Source: AC-32 sp038236705 (GTDB lineage: Bacteria > Actinomycetota > Thermoleophilia > Gaiellales > Gaiellaceae). Taken from it: a stretch of DNA of 6,676 nucleotides. Below the pieces are notes generated by a model that saw only the letters and a program-made list of their open reading frames with translations, made no database searches and was not told where the DNA came from. The stretch lies in the NCBI GenBank assembly GCA_038236705.1, contig JBBRZN010000069.1:1-6676 (forward strand), in the 5' to 3' direction. Made by a program: the position numbers and the translations under genes. Below, in pieces: positions 1 to 5,185 of the stretch (positions within the stretch are counted from its first letter, which is position 1; each line of letters opens with the position of its first letter).

Positions 1-1
1 C

Positions 2-253
2 GTCGTCACGGTCGAGGGCCTGGCCCAGGACAGGCAGCTCCACCGCGTGCAGGAGGCGTTCGCCGAGACCGGCGCCGTCCAGTGCGGCTTCTGCACGCCT
101 GGCCTGATCGTCGCGACCGCCGACCTGCTCGAACGCAAGCCCGATCCGAGCGAGGACGAGATCCGCGAGGCGCTCTCAGGCAACCTCTGCCGCTGCACCG
201 GCTACGCCAAGATCTTCGACGCCGTCCGTCTGGCCGCGACCAGGAGCGCCTAA
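2..253 (+). CDS. pucE: Xanthine dehydrogenase-type [2Fe-2S] subunit, C-terminal part (5' end outside window)
   Basis: This is the last 83 residues of the small iron-sulfur subunit of a molybdenum hydroxylase of the xanthine dehydrogenase family. The subunit carries two [2Fe-2S] clusters that pass electrons from the molybdenum centre to FAD in the cytoplasm. The visible part belongs to the C-terminal helical [2Fe-2S] domain: CGFCTPG (cysteines at 83-85 and 92-94) and NLCRCTGY (cysteines at 188-190 and 194-196) are its four cluster ligands. The frame is open to the left edge, so the gene starts upstream, where the N-terminal plant-type ferredoxin domain should lie. Its TAA overlaps the next gene's ATG by one base (TAATG), so the two are almost certainly co-translated. 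The family is certain. The symbol pucE rests on the pucD-like partner; the subunit could equally be named xdhC or a CoxS-type subunit. Confidence 0.9.
   Translation, partial: VVTVEGLAQDRQLHRVQEAFAETGAVQCGFCTPGLIVATADLLERKPDPSEDEIREALSGNLCRCTGYAKIFDAVRLAATRSA
242..246 (+). promoter_or_regulatory. Ribosome binding site deciding the start of the molybdenum subunit gene
   Basis: AGGAG lies inside the last codons of the upstream [2Fe-2S] subunit gene and ends six bases before the ATG at 253. The match and spacing are ideal. It supports starting the large subunit at 253, which places the repeat-derived peptide inside the protein, rather than at the weaker TTG at 370 just before the conserved domain. 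Confidence 0.75.
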
Positions 254-2568
254 TGCTTCTAAGTAACAGACTGTTACAAGCTTCGATCGGCGGAAGACCC
301 CCAGCCGAAGCGCCGCTCGAGCGACCAAGTAACAGACTGTTGCAAAGCTCTACCGCCTCGCAGCTCGAGTTGGGCGGCGTCGGCGAGAGCGTCAGGCGCG
401 TTGACGCGATCCCGAAGGTCACCGGCGAGTTCGCCTACGCGAGCGACCTGATTGCCGCCGGGATGCTCTGGGGCCACACCGTCCGCAGCCCGCACGCCCA
501 CGCGCGCATCGTCGAGATCGACATCTCCGAGGCGCTGACCATGGCCGGCGTGCACGCGGTTCTGACGCATGCCGACGTGCCCGGCGTGAAGACCTACGGG
601 CTCGAGTTCCCCGATCAGCCGGTACTGGGGATCGACCGCGTCCGCTACTTCGGCGAGCCGGTGGCGCTCGTCGCGGCCGAGCACCCGGAGCAGGCGCGCC
701 GCGCGGCCGAGAAGATCCGCGTGACCTACGAGCCGCTCGAGCCGGTCGTCGATCCCGAGCGGGCGACCGAGCAGGAGCCGATCCACGGCGAGAACCCGAC
801 CGCCGGCCACGGCTTTCGCGAGGACCCGCGACCGAACGTCCTGCGCTCGATCGTCGTCCGCCACGGCGACCCGGACGCGCAAGGCGACGTCTCGGTCAGC
901 GGCGTCTACGAGATCGGCATCCAGGACCAGGCGTTCCTCGGCCCGGAGTCGGGGTTGGCCGTGCCCGACGGCGAAGGCGGCGTGGACGTCTACGTCGCCA
1001 CCCAGTGGCTGCATGTCGACCGCGACCAGGTCGCACCGTGCCTCGGGCTCGCGAAGGAGCAGGTGCGGATCCACCTCGCCGGGGTCGGCGGCGCCTTCGG
1101 CGGGCGCGAGGACCTCTCGATGCAGATCCACGGCGCGATGCTCGCCCTCCACACCGACCGGCCCGTGAAGATGGTCTACAGCCGGGAGGAGTCGTTCGTC
1201 GGCCACGTGCACCGGCACCCGGCGAAGATCTGGATGGAGCACCGCGCCACCCGCGAGGGGAAGCTGGTCTGCGTCCGGGCGCGGATCCTGCTCGACGGCG
1301 GGGCCTACGCGTCCAGCTCTGCGGCCGTCACCTCGAATGCGGCCGCCTTCGCCTGCGGCCCGTACAAGGTCGAGAACGCGCTGATCGAGTCCACCTGCGT
1401 CTACTCGAACAACCCGCCCTGCGGGGCGATGCGGGGATTCGGCGCGGTGCAGGGCTGCTTCGCGCACGAGGCGCAGATGGACAAGCTCGCGGCCGAGCTC
1501 GCAATCGACCCGGTCGAGCTGCGGCTCCTGAACGCGCTCGAGCCCGGCGATACGATGCCGATGGGCCAGAGGATCACCGGGTCGCTGCCTGTCGCCGAGG
1601 TGATCAGGCGCGCCGCGGCGCTGCCGGTGCCGGGGGCCGAGGAACTGCCGCGCGACCCGATTCGTCTCCCGGGCGGCGCGGGCAACACGACGCGCGGCGA
1701 GGGCGTGCAGCGCGGCGTCGGGTTCGCCGTCGGCTTCAAGAACGTCTGCTACTCGGAGGGCTTCGACGACGCCTGCTCGGCGCGCGTGCGGCTCTGGCCC
1801 GGCGCCGACGAGGAGCTCAACGCCGAGGTGCACTGCGCCGCAGCCGAGGTCGGCCAGGGCGTGACGAACGTCATCCTCCAGGTTGCGCGCACCGAGCTCG
1901 GCACCGAGAACGTCGCGCTCGCGCCAGGCTCGACCGACGGCGTCGACTCGGCCGGCTCAGCCTCGGCCTCGCGCCTGACCTGGATGGCCGCCGGCGCGGT
2001 GCGGCTCGCCTGTCAGGACGCGCTGGCCGAGTTCCAGGGCAACGGCCGCGAGGTCGACCTCGAGCGCACCTACCACCACTCGCGGACCTTCCCCCTCGAG
2101 CCCGAGAACGGCCAGGTGGCCGGCGACCGCGTCCACGTCGCGTACGTTTGTGCCGCGATGCGCGTGGTCGCCGAGGTGGACGTCGATCTCGGCCTCACCC
2201 GCGTGGTCTGGATCGGCACCGCCCAGGACATCGGCAAGGCGATCAACCCGCAGGCGGTTTACGGCCAGATCGAGGGCGGCACCGCCCAGGGCCTCGGCCT
2301 CGCGCTGATGGAGGAGATCCAGACGTGCGACGGACTGATCACGAACGCGAGCTTCACGGACTACCTGATCCCGACGACGCTGGACATGCCGCCGGTCCAG
2401 GCGGAGCTGGTCGAGGATCCGGACCCAGACGCGCCGTATGGTGCTAAGGGCGTCGGCGAACCGCCCACTGTGGTCTCGACCGCGGCGGTCGTCTCGGCCC
2501 TGCGCGCCGCCAGTGGGCGCGAGCTGGTTCGCGTCCCGGTCCGCCCGGACGATCTGGCCGGGCTGTAG
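253..2568 (+). CDS. pucD: Xanthine dehydrogenase-type molybdopterin-binding subunit (subunit D-like)
   Basis: This 771-residue protein is the catalytic subunit that hydroxylates an N-heterocycle, probably xanthine or hypoxanthine, at a molybdenum-cytosine or molybdopterin centre. Conserved sequence begins at about residue 40 (LGGVGESVRRVDAIPKVTG), leading into the alpha/beta hammerhead domain (about 48-155) and then the two molybdenum-binding domains. Visible motifs are GGAFGG (279-284), AMRGFG with Arg394, GQG (534-536) and GVGEPP with Glu736, the expected catalytic base. The CO-dehydrogenase signature AYRCSFR is absent; the equivalent place reads PPCGAMRGFG, so this is not form I CO dehydrogenase. 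The stretch GVGFAVGFKNVCYSEGFDDA resembles xanthine dehydrogenase subunit D (PucD); this is from memory. The start at 253 has a strong AGGAG. Odd points: residues 1-36 are not part of the usual fold and contain SNRLLQ twice, encoded by a DNA repeat, and the last 125 bp are overlapped antisense by the transporter gene. The family is secure; the substrate is inferred. Confidence 0.9.
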   Translation: MLLSNRLLQASIGGRPPAEAPLERPSNRLLQSSTASQLELGGVGESVRRVDAIPKVTGEFAYASDLIAAGMLWGHTVRSPHAHARIVEIDISEALTMAGVHAVLTHADVPGVKTYGLEFPDQPVLGIDRVRYFGEPVALVAAEHPEQARRAAEKIRVTYEPLEPVVDPERATEQEPIHGENPTAGHGFREDPRPNVLRSIVVRHGDPDAQGDVSVSGVYEIGIQDQAFLGPESGLAVPDGEGGVDVYVATQWLHVDRDQVAPCLGLAKEQVRIHLAGVGGAFGGREDLSMQIHGAMLALHTDRPVKMVYSREESFVGHVHRHPAKIWMEHRATREGKLVCVRARILLDGGAYASSSAAVTSNAAAFACGPYKVENALIESTCVYSNNPPCGAMRGFGAVQGCFAHEAQMDKLAAELAIDPVELRLLNALEPGDTMPMGQRITGSLPVAEVIRRAAALPVPGAEELPRDPIRLPGGAGNTTRGEGVQRGVGFAVGFKNVCYSEGFDDACSARVRLWPGADEELNAEVHCAAAEVGQGVTNVILQVARTELGTENVALAPGSTDGVDSAGSASASRLTWMAAGAVRLACQDALAEFQGNGREVDLERTYHHSRTFPLEPENGQVAGDRVHVAYVCAAMRVVAEVDVDLGLTRVVWIGTAQDIGKAINPQAVYGQIEGGTAQGLGLALMEEIQTCDGLITNASFTDYLIPTTLDMPPVQAELVEDPDPDAPYGAKGVGEPPTVVSTAAVVSALRAASGRELVRVPVRPDDLAGL
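261..279 (+). repeat. Palindromic repeat, copy 1 (inside the start of the molybdenum subunit gene)
   Basis: The sequence AAGTAACAGACTGTTACAA contains a perfect odd palindrome, GTAACAG-A-CTGTTAC (263-277). It lies eight bases after the ATG and is translated as SNRLLQ (residues 4-9). It is much richer in A/T than the surrounding coding DNA and contains a TTA codon at 274-276. It could be a REP-like element or a protein-binding operator; nothing here decides between them. Confidence 0.7.
327..345 (+). repeat. Palindromic repeat, copy 2 (direct repeat of 261-279)
   Basis: AAGTAACAGACTGTTGCAA is identical to copy 1 in 18 of 19 bases and lies exactly 66 bp (22 codons) downstream in the same orientation and reading frame. 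It again encodes SNRLLQ (residues 26-31). The one substitution (A to G) breaks a single pair of the palindrome and turns TTA into TTG. After it both copies continue into a GCT, with one extra A here. The bases between the copies are ordinary GC-rich sequence. Confidence 0.7.
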
Positions 2569-3454
2569 ACGCGCTTTCGCGCTGCAGCACGATCGCGACC
2601 GCGGCGAGAATCAGTAGCGCGCCGAAGACGATGCGGAGCGTGATCGACTCGTCGAGCACGACCACGCCGAGCGCGATCGCGATCACCGGGTTCACGTAGG
2701 CGTATGTGGAGACCTTGGCGATCGGCGCGTTCGCCAGCAGCCAGACGTACGCGCTGTAGCCGAGCAGCGAGCCGAAGACGATCAGGTAGGCGAGCCCGAA
2801 GATCGAGCGGCCCGACCAGCGCCCGGGGTCGAGCTCGCTCGGGCTGTAGGCGACGAGGCCGATCACGAGCAGGACGAGCCCGCCGGCGAGCATCTCGTAG
2901 CCGGTCGCGACCAGTGCGTCACGCGGCACCGGCATCCTGGGCGAGAGGAACGAGCCGAGCGCCCACATGAACGAGCCGGCGACGGTCAGGAGCAGGTAGC
3001 TCAGGGGGCCGGTGTCGCTACCCGGGTGGACGAGCAGCACGATCCCGCCGAAGCCGATCACGAGGCCGATCGTCGAGACGAGGTCGGGCCGCTCCTTCGC
3101 GGCCAGGCGCAGGAGCAGCACCCAGAGCGGGATCGCGGCGATGATCAGCGAGGTGAGCCCGATCGGCACCTTCTGCTCGGTGACGAAGAGGATCGAGTTC
3201 GCCCCGGGCAGGAGCAGGCCGACGACCGCCGCCGAGGCGAGCTCGGCCCGTCGCAGCCTCAGCATCCCCGGGCCCCGCCGCCAGGCGATCAACCCGAGCA
3301 TCAGGAGGCCCGCGATCGTGAAGCGCACTCCCGCGCCGAAGAGGCCCGGCATGGTCTCGCCCGCAAGCTCGATCCCGAGGTAGGTCGAGCCCCAGACGAC
3401 GTAGACCACCCAGAGGCCGATCCAGACCTTCGCGCGTGTGCTCACGCTCGTCAT
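2444..3454 (-). CDS. EamA-family (DMT superfamily) transporter, YedA-like, with antisense C-terminal tail
   Basis: This 336-residue inner-membrane protein has two EamA repeats, at about residues 12-142 and 152-291, giving ten predicted hydrophobic helices. WGSTYLGIELA near the N-terminus and the GVRF segment (42-45) are typical of the YedA/RhaT-like branch. The second repeat ends with the usual YVNPVIAIALGVVVLDESIT and a last helix to about residue 290. Known members export small metabolites or amino acids; the substrate here is unknown. The ATG at 3454 has no clear ribosome binding site; a GTG three codons later is an alternative. It follows the DUF606 gene by 25 bp on the same strand, so the two are probably one transcript. 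Oddly, residues 296-336 form an Arg/Pro-rich tail with no membrane character, encoded entirely antisense to the end of the molybdenum subunit gene. The normal family length is about 290-300, so the tail looks like read-through after loss of an earlier stop. Confidence 0.9.
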   Translation of the reverse strand: MTSVSTRAKVWIGLWVVYVVWGSTYLGIELAGETMPGLFGAGVRFTIAGLLMLGLIAWRRGPGMLRLRRAELASAAVVGLLLPGANSILFVTEQKVPIGLTSLIIAAIPLWVLLLRLAAKERPDLVSTIGLVIGFGGIVLLVHPGSDTGPLSYLLLTVAGSFMWALGSFLSPRMPVPRDALVATGYEMLAGGLVLLVIGLVAYSPSELDPGRWSGRSIFGLAYLIVFGSLLGYSAYVWLLANAPIAKVSTYAYVNPVIAIALGVVVLDESITLRIVFGALLILAAVAIVLQRESASTARPDRPGGPGREPARAHWRRAGPRRPPRSRPQWAVRRRP

Positions 3455-3479
3455 AACGCGCGAGGGGCCGCTCGTCGTC

Positions 3480-3920
3480 CTAGCGCTTGAGGGTCAGCGC
3501 GGCGCCGACCGCGAGCAACGCGATCCCGAGGATCCGGACCCAGTTGACCGGCGCGCGCTCGGCGCCGAGCAGGCCGTACTGGTCGATCGCCGCCCCCGCG
3601 GCGAACTGCCCGACGAGCAGGACGGAAACCGTGGCGATCACGCCGATGCGCGCGCCGGCGACGGTGATCGCGAGCACGATGATCACGCTCATGATGGCGC
3701 CGCTCCAGAGCCAGACCGGCTGGCGCGCGACCGCGACGAACGGGCTCAGACTCTGCTTGGCCACGAGCAGAAGAGCAAAGGCGAGCAAGGCCGTGAGGGC
3801 GGCCGCCCAGGCGAGCGCCCCGAAGACGCCGACACGGTCGCCCAGCTTGGCCATCACAGCGACCTGAACGGAGCCTGCGACGCCCGCGATGACGGCAAGG
3901 AGGATGGTGAGGGCGCCCAC
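3480..3920 (-). CDS. DUF606/YdcZ-type DMT family transporter
   Basis: This 146-residue integral membrane protein has about five hydrophobic helices. The hallmark of the DUF606 (YdcZ) family is plain near the C-terminus: GQFAAGAAIDQYGLLGAE (residues 104-121), followed by a last helix ending in LKR. The N-terminal helix with GVAGSVQVAVMAKLGDRVG (13-31) also fits the family. Members are half-size relatives of the drug/metabolite exporters and probably act as dimers; no substrate is established for this type. I chose the GTG at 3920 because it gives the normal family length. The reading frame is open to an ATG at 4022, but that would add 34 unconserved residues and run antisense through the neighbouring small gene. 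The ribosome binding site is poor, and a TAGCGT element ten bases upstream suggests a very short or absent leader. It heads a two-gene unit with the EamA transporter. Confidence 0.85.
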   Translation of the reverse strand: MGALTILLAVIAGVAGSVQVAVMAKLGDRVGVFGALAWAAALTALLAFALLLVAKQSLSPFVAVARQPVWLWSGAIMSVIIVLAITVAGARIGVIATVSVLLVGQFAAGAAIDQYGLLGAERAPVNWVRILGIALLAVGAALTLKR

Positions 3921-3930
3921 GCCGCGCGCG

Positions 3931-3936
3931 ACGCTA
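3931..3936 (-). promoter_or_regulatory. Candidate -10 element for the transporter unit
   Basis: On the minus strand this reads TAGCGT, matching the actinobacterial TANNNT pattern, and ends ten bases before the GTG at 3920. A transcript starting six or seven bases further on would have almost no leader, which fits the missing ribosome binding site. No convincing -35 hexamer is visible, and six-base matches arise by chance. Confidence 0.35.
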
Positions 3937-3949
3937 CCACGCTTCGCGT

Positions 3950-3955
3950 TACGCT
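3950..3955 (+). promoter_or_regulatory. Candidate -10 element for a leaderless transcript of the small barrel gene
   Basis: TACGCT fits TANNNT and ends exactly seven bases before the ATG at 3963, the spacing expected when transcription begins at the A of the start codon. No Shine-Dalgarno sequence precedes that ATG, which agrees with leaderless translation. No clear -35 is visible. It would drive the barrel protein and the hydratase coupled to it. Confidence 0.45.
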
Positions 3956-3962
3956 CCGCCGC

Positions 3963-4235
3963 ATGATCAGAGTCTTCGTCCTCTACTCCGAGCTGCCCGA
4001 GCCGGGGCGCTACGAGCAGCACGTCGCGCTCTCACAAGAGGCCGCGCGGGGAGCGGTGATCCGCCACGGTCGCGTCCTCGGCGGCGTGCCCGACCCCGAC
4101 GCCGCCTACTACTTCGAGTTCGAGTTCCCGGACCGAGACGCCTGGAAGGAGGCCCAGGAGGGGCTGATGCGCTCGGCCGAGGACGCGCAGGGTCTCGGCG
4201 TCCCGTTCCGCGTCTACTTCGCGGAAATCGAATGA
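3963..4235 (+). CDS. Small EthD-like dimeric alpha/beta-barrel protein
   Basis: This is a complete 90-residue soluble protein. It begins MIRVFVLYSELPEPGRYEQHV and contains a beta-strand-rich YYFEFEFPDRDAWKEAQ segment (about 49-65) and a closing strand, VPFRVYFAEIE. The pattern of strand, a helix with a conserved His, a strand ending in an aromatic-acidic stretch, then a helix starting at D-x-D-A resembles EthD and related dimeric ferredoxin-like barrels, proteins of about 100 residues. Some of these assist or carry out steps in aromatic or ether degradation, but many have no known role. The assignment comes from overall pattern, not a diagnostic motif; a YciI-like or antibiotic monooxygenase-like barrel is possible. 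The start has no ribosome binding site but a well-spaced TANNNT element. Its TGA overlaps the next ATG (ATGA), so it is probably translated together with the enoyl-CoA hydratase and may act in the same pathway. Confidence 0.7.
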   Translation: MIRVFVLYSELPEPGRYEQHVALSQEAARGAVIRHGRVLGGVPDPDAAYYFEFEFPDRDAWKEAQEGLMRSAEDAQGLGVPFRVYFAEIE

Positions 4236-5041
4236 GCCAACCCGACGCGCCCCGGCCGCAGCCGCCGAACGAGCTCGGCTTCGAGCGGATCGTCTACGAG
4301 AAGGCGCCGCCGCGGGCCACGATCACCCTCAACCGGCCGGAGGTGCTGAACGCCTTCGACTTCCGCATGCTGCGGGAGATCGCGCGCGCGTGCGAGGACG
4401 CCTCCTGGGACGACGAGATCCGGGTCGTGGTGCTGACCGGCGCGGGTCGCGCGTTCTGTGTCGGCGCCGACCTGAAGTCCTGGGCCGACGACTACCTGGG
4501 CAACCCGAACGAGTACTGGAAGTGGTTCGGCGCCTTCAAGGATGCGCACGACCGGCTGCGGGAAATCGGCAAGCCGACTCTTGCGCGCATCAACGGGATC
4601 GCGGTCGGGGGCGGCAACGAGCTGCAGATGGCCTGCGACCTGGCGGTGATGGTGGACGACGCGTTCATCCGCCACGTGGGGCCGGAGCACGGGTCGGTGC
4701 CGGCGGGAGGCGCAACGCAGTGGCTGACGATCATGGTCGGCGACCGGCGGGCGCGCGAGATCGTGCTCATGTGCGAGGAGCTGCCGGCGCGCAAGGCCGA
4801 GGAGTGGGGGCTCGTCAACTGGGCCGTGCCCGCGGCCGAGCTCGACGAGAAGGTGGACGCCGTGGTCGAGAACCTCGCGCGGAAGCTTCCGCAGACCACG
4901 CGCTACGCGAAGGAGCATTTGAACTTCTGGAAGGACCTCGCGTGGCACCAGACGATCAACCACGCGCGCGACTGGCTGGCGCTCTCGATGGCGACCGAGG
5001 AGCCGCGGAAGGCGATCGAGAAGTTCCTGGAGGGCAAGTGA
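4232..5041 (+). CDS. Enoyl-CoA hydratase/isomerase family protein (crotonase fold)
   Basis: This 269-residue cytoplasmic protein carries the full crotonase signature: TLNRPEVLNAF (32-42), the oxyanion-hole segment AFCVGADL (74-81) and GIAVGGGNELQMACDLAV (122-139). Glu130 and Glu152 (in GPEHGSVPAGG) sit where hydratases have their two catalytic glutamates, so hydration of an enoyl-CoA or a related reaction is plausible. The stretch GGATQWL...GDRRAREI...CEELPARKAEEWGLVN is unlike ordinary short-chain hydratases. It reminds me of the ring-opening hydrolase group of anaerobic benzoyl-CoA degradation (BamA/Oah), although those are about 100 residues longer; treat this as a hint only. An N-terminal extension of about 15 Pro-rich residues precedes the fold. 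The ATG overlaps the stop of the barrel gene (ATGA), with only a weak GGAAA upstream, indicating translational coupling. A second hydratase gene follows after a 141-bp gap filled mostly by a repeat. Confidence 0.9.
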   Translation: MSQPDAPRPQPPNELGFERIVYEKAPPRATITLNRPEVLNAFDFRMLREIARACEDASWDDEIRVVVLTGAGRAFCVGADLKSWADDYLGNPNEYWKWFGAFKDAHDRLREIGKPTLARINGIAVGGGNELQMACDLAVMVDDAFIRHVGPEHGSVPAGGATQWLTIMVGDRRAREIVLMCEELPARKAEEWGLVNWAVPAAELDEKVDAVVENLARKLPQTTRYAKEHLNFWKDLAWHQTINHARDWLALSMATEEPRKAIEKFLEGK

Positions 5042-5054
5042 GGGCCCCCGGAAC

Positions 5055-5185
5055 CACGGTGTCAGACACCTGCTCAAAACACGCGCGGCTTTGTGACGGC
5101 TTCGTAACCGGCCCCGCCGGATGCCGCACGCGGAGCCGGTTCGCCCCACCATCCGCGCGGGCCGTGCCGGGCGTCAGACACCGTG
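5055..5185. repeat. 131-bp concentric palindrome (MITE- or REP-pair-like) between the two hydratase genes
   Basis: The ends are inverted copies: CACGGTGTCAGACACC (5055-5070) pairs with GGCGTCAGACACCGTG (5170-5185) at 14 of 16 positions. Each end is itself a small odd palindrome centred on A: GGTGTC-A-GACACC is perfect on the left and has one mismatch on the right. Nested inside are CGCGCGG (5082-5088) with CCGCGCG (5153-5159), and AACCGGC (5106-5112) with GCCGGTT (5135-5141), all sharing nearly the same axis near 5120. The element therefore could fold into one long interrupted hairpin. It has no coding capacity and no target-site duplication that I can see. It fills most of the gap, and its last three bases are the GTG start of the next gene. 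It could be a non-autonomous mobile repeat or an RNA-level element controlling the downstream gene. Confidence 0.7.

Noticed and set aside
82..252. Start of the molybdenum subunit at the GTG at 82
   Set aside because: It would overlap the conserved [2Fe-2S] domain out of frame and produce an Arg-rich leader; AGGAG plus ATG at 253 is far better.
261..345. Two-repeat unit as a minimal CRISPR array
   Set aside because: There are only two short repeats, both palindromic across their full length, with a single in-frame translated spacer and no cas genes nearby.
274..1833. 519-codon open frame on the minus strand opposite the molybdenum subunit gene
   Set aside because: It is the antisense shadow of a strongly conserved GC-rich gene; the translation is rich in Arg, Ala, Val and Asp with no domain pattern.
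1005..2447. 480-codon plus-strand open frame in another phase of the molybdenum subunit gene
   Set aside because: It is a low-complexity Arg/Pro/Gly-rich out-of-frame translation of the real gene.
2571..2582. GCGC-TTTC-GCGC hairpin as a terminator after the molybdenum subunit gene
   Set aside because: The stem is only four base pairs, no T-run follows, and it lies inside the opposing transporter gene.
3438..3962. Upstream extension of the small barrel gene by 175 codons
   Set aside because: The extension is antisense to the DUF606 gene and is Asp/Arg/Glu-rich without any pattern; conserved sequence starts at the ATG at 3963.
3921..4022. ATG start at 4022 for the DUF606 transporter
   Set aside because: It would add 34 unconserved charged residues before the first helix and overlap the divergent barrel gene; the GTG at 3920 gives normal family length.
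4214..5152. 312-codon open frame on the minus strand opposite the first hydratase
   Set aside because: It is antisense to a clear crotonase gene, its composition is typical of a shadow frame, and it runs through the intergenic repeat.
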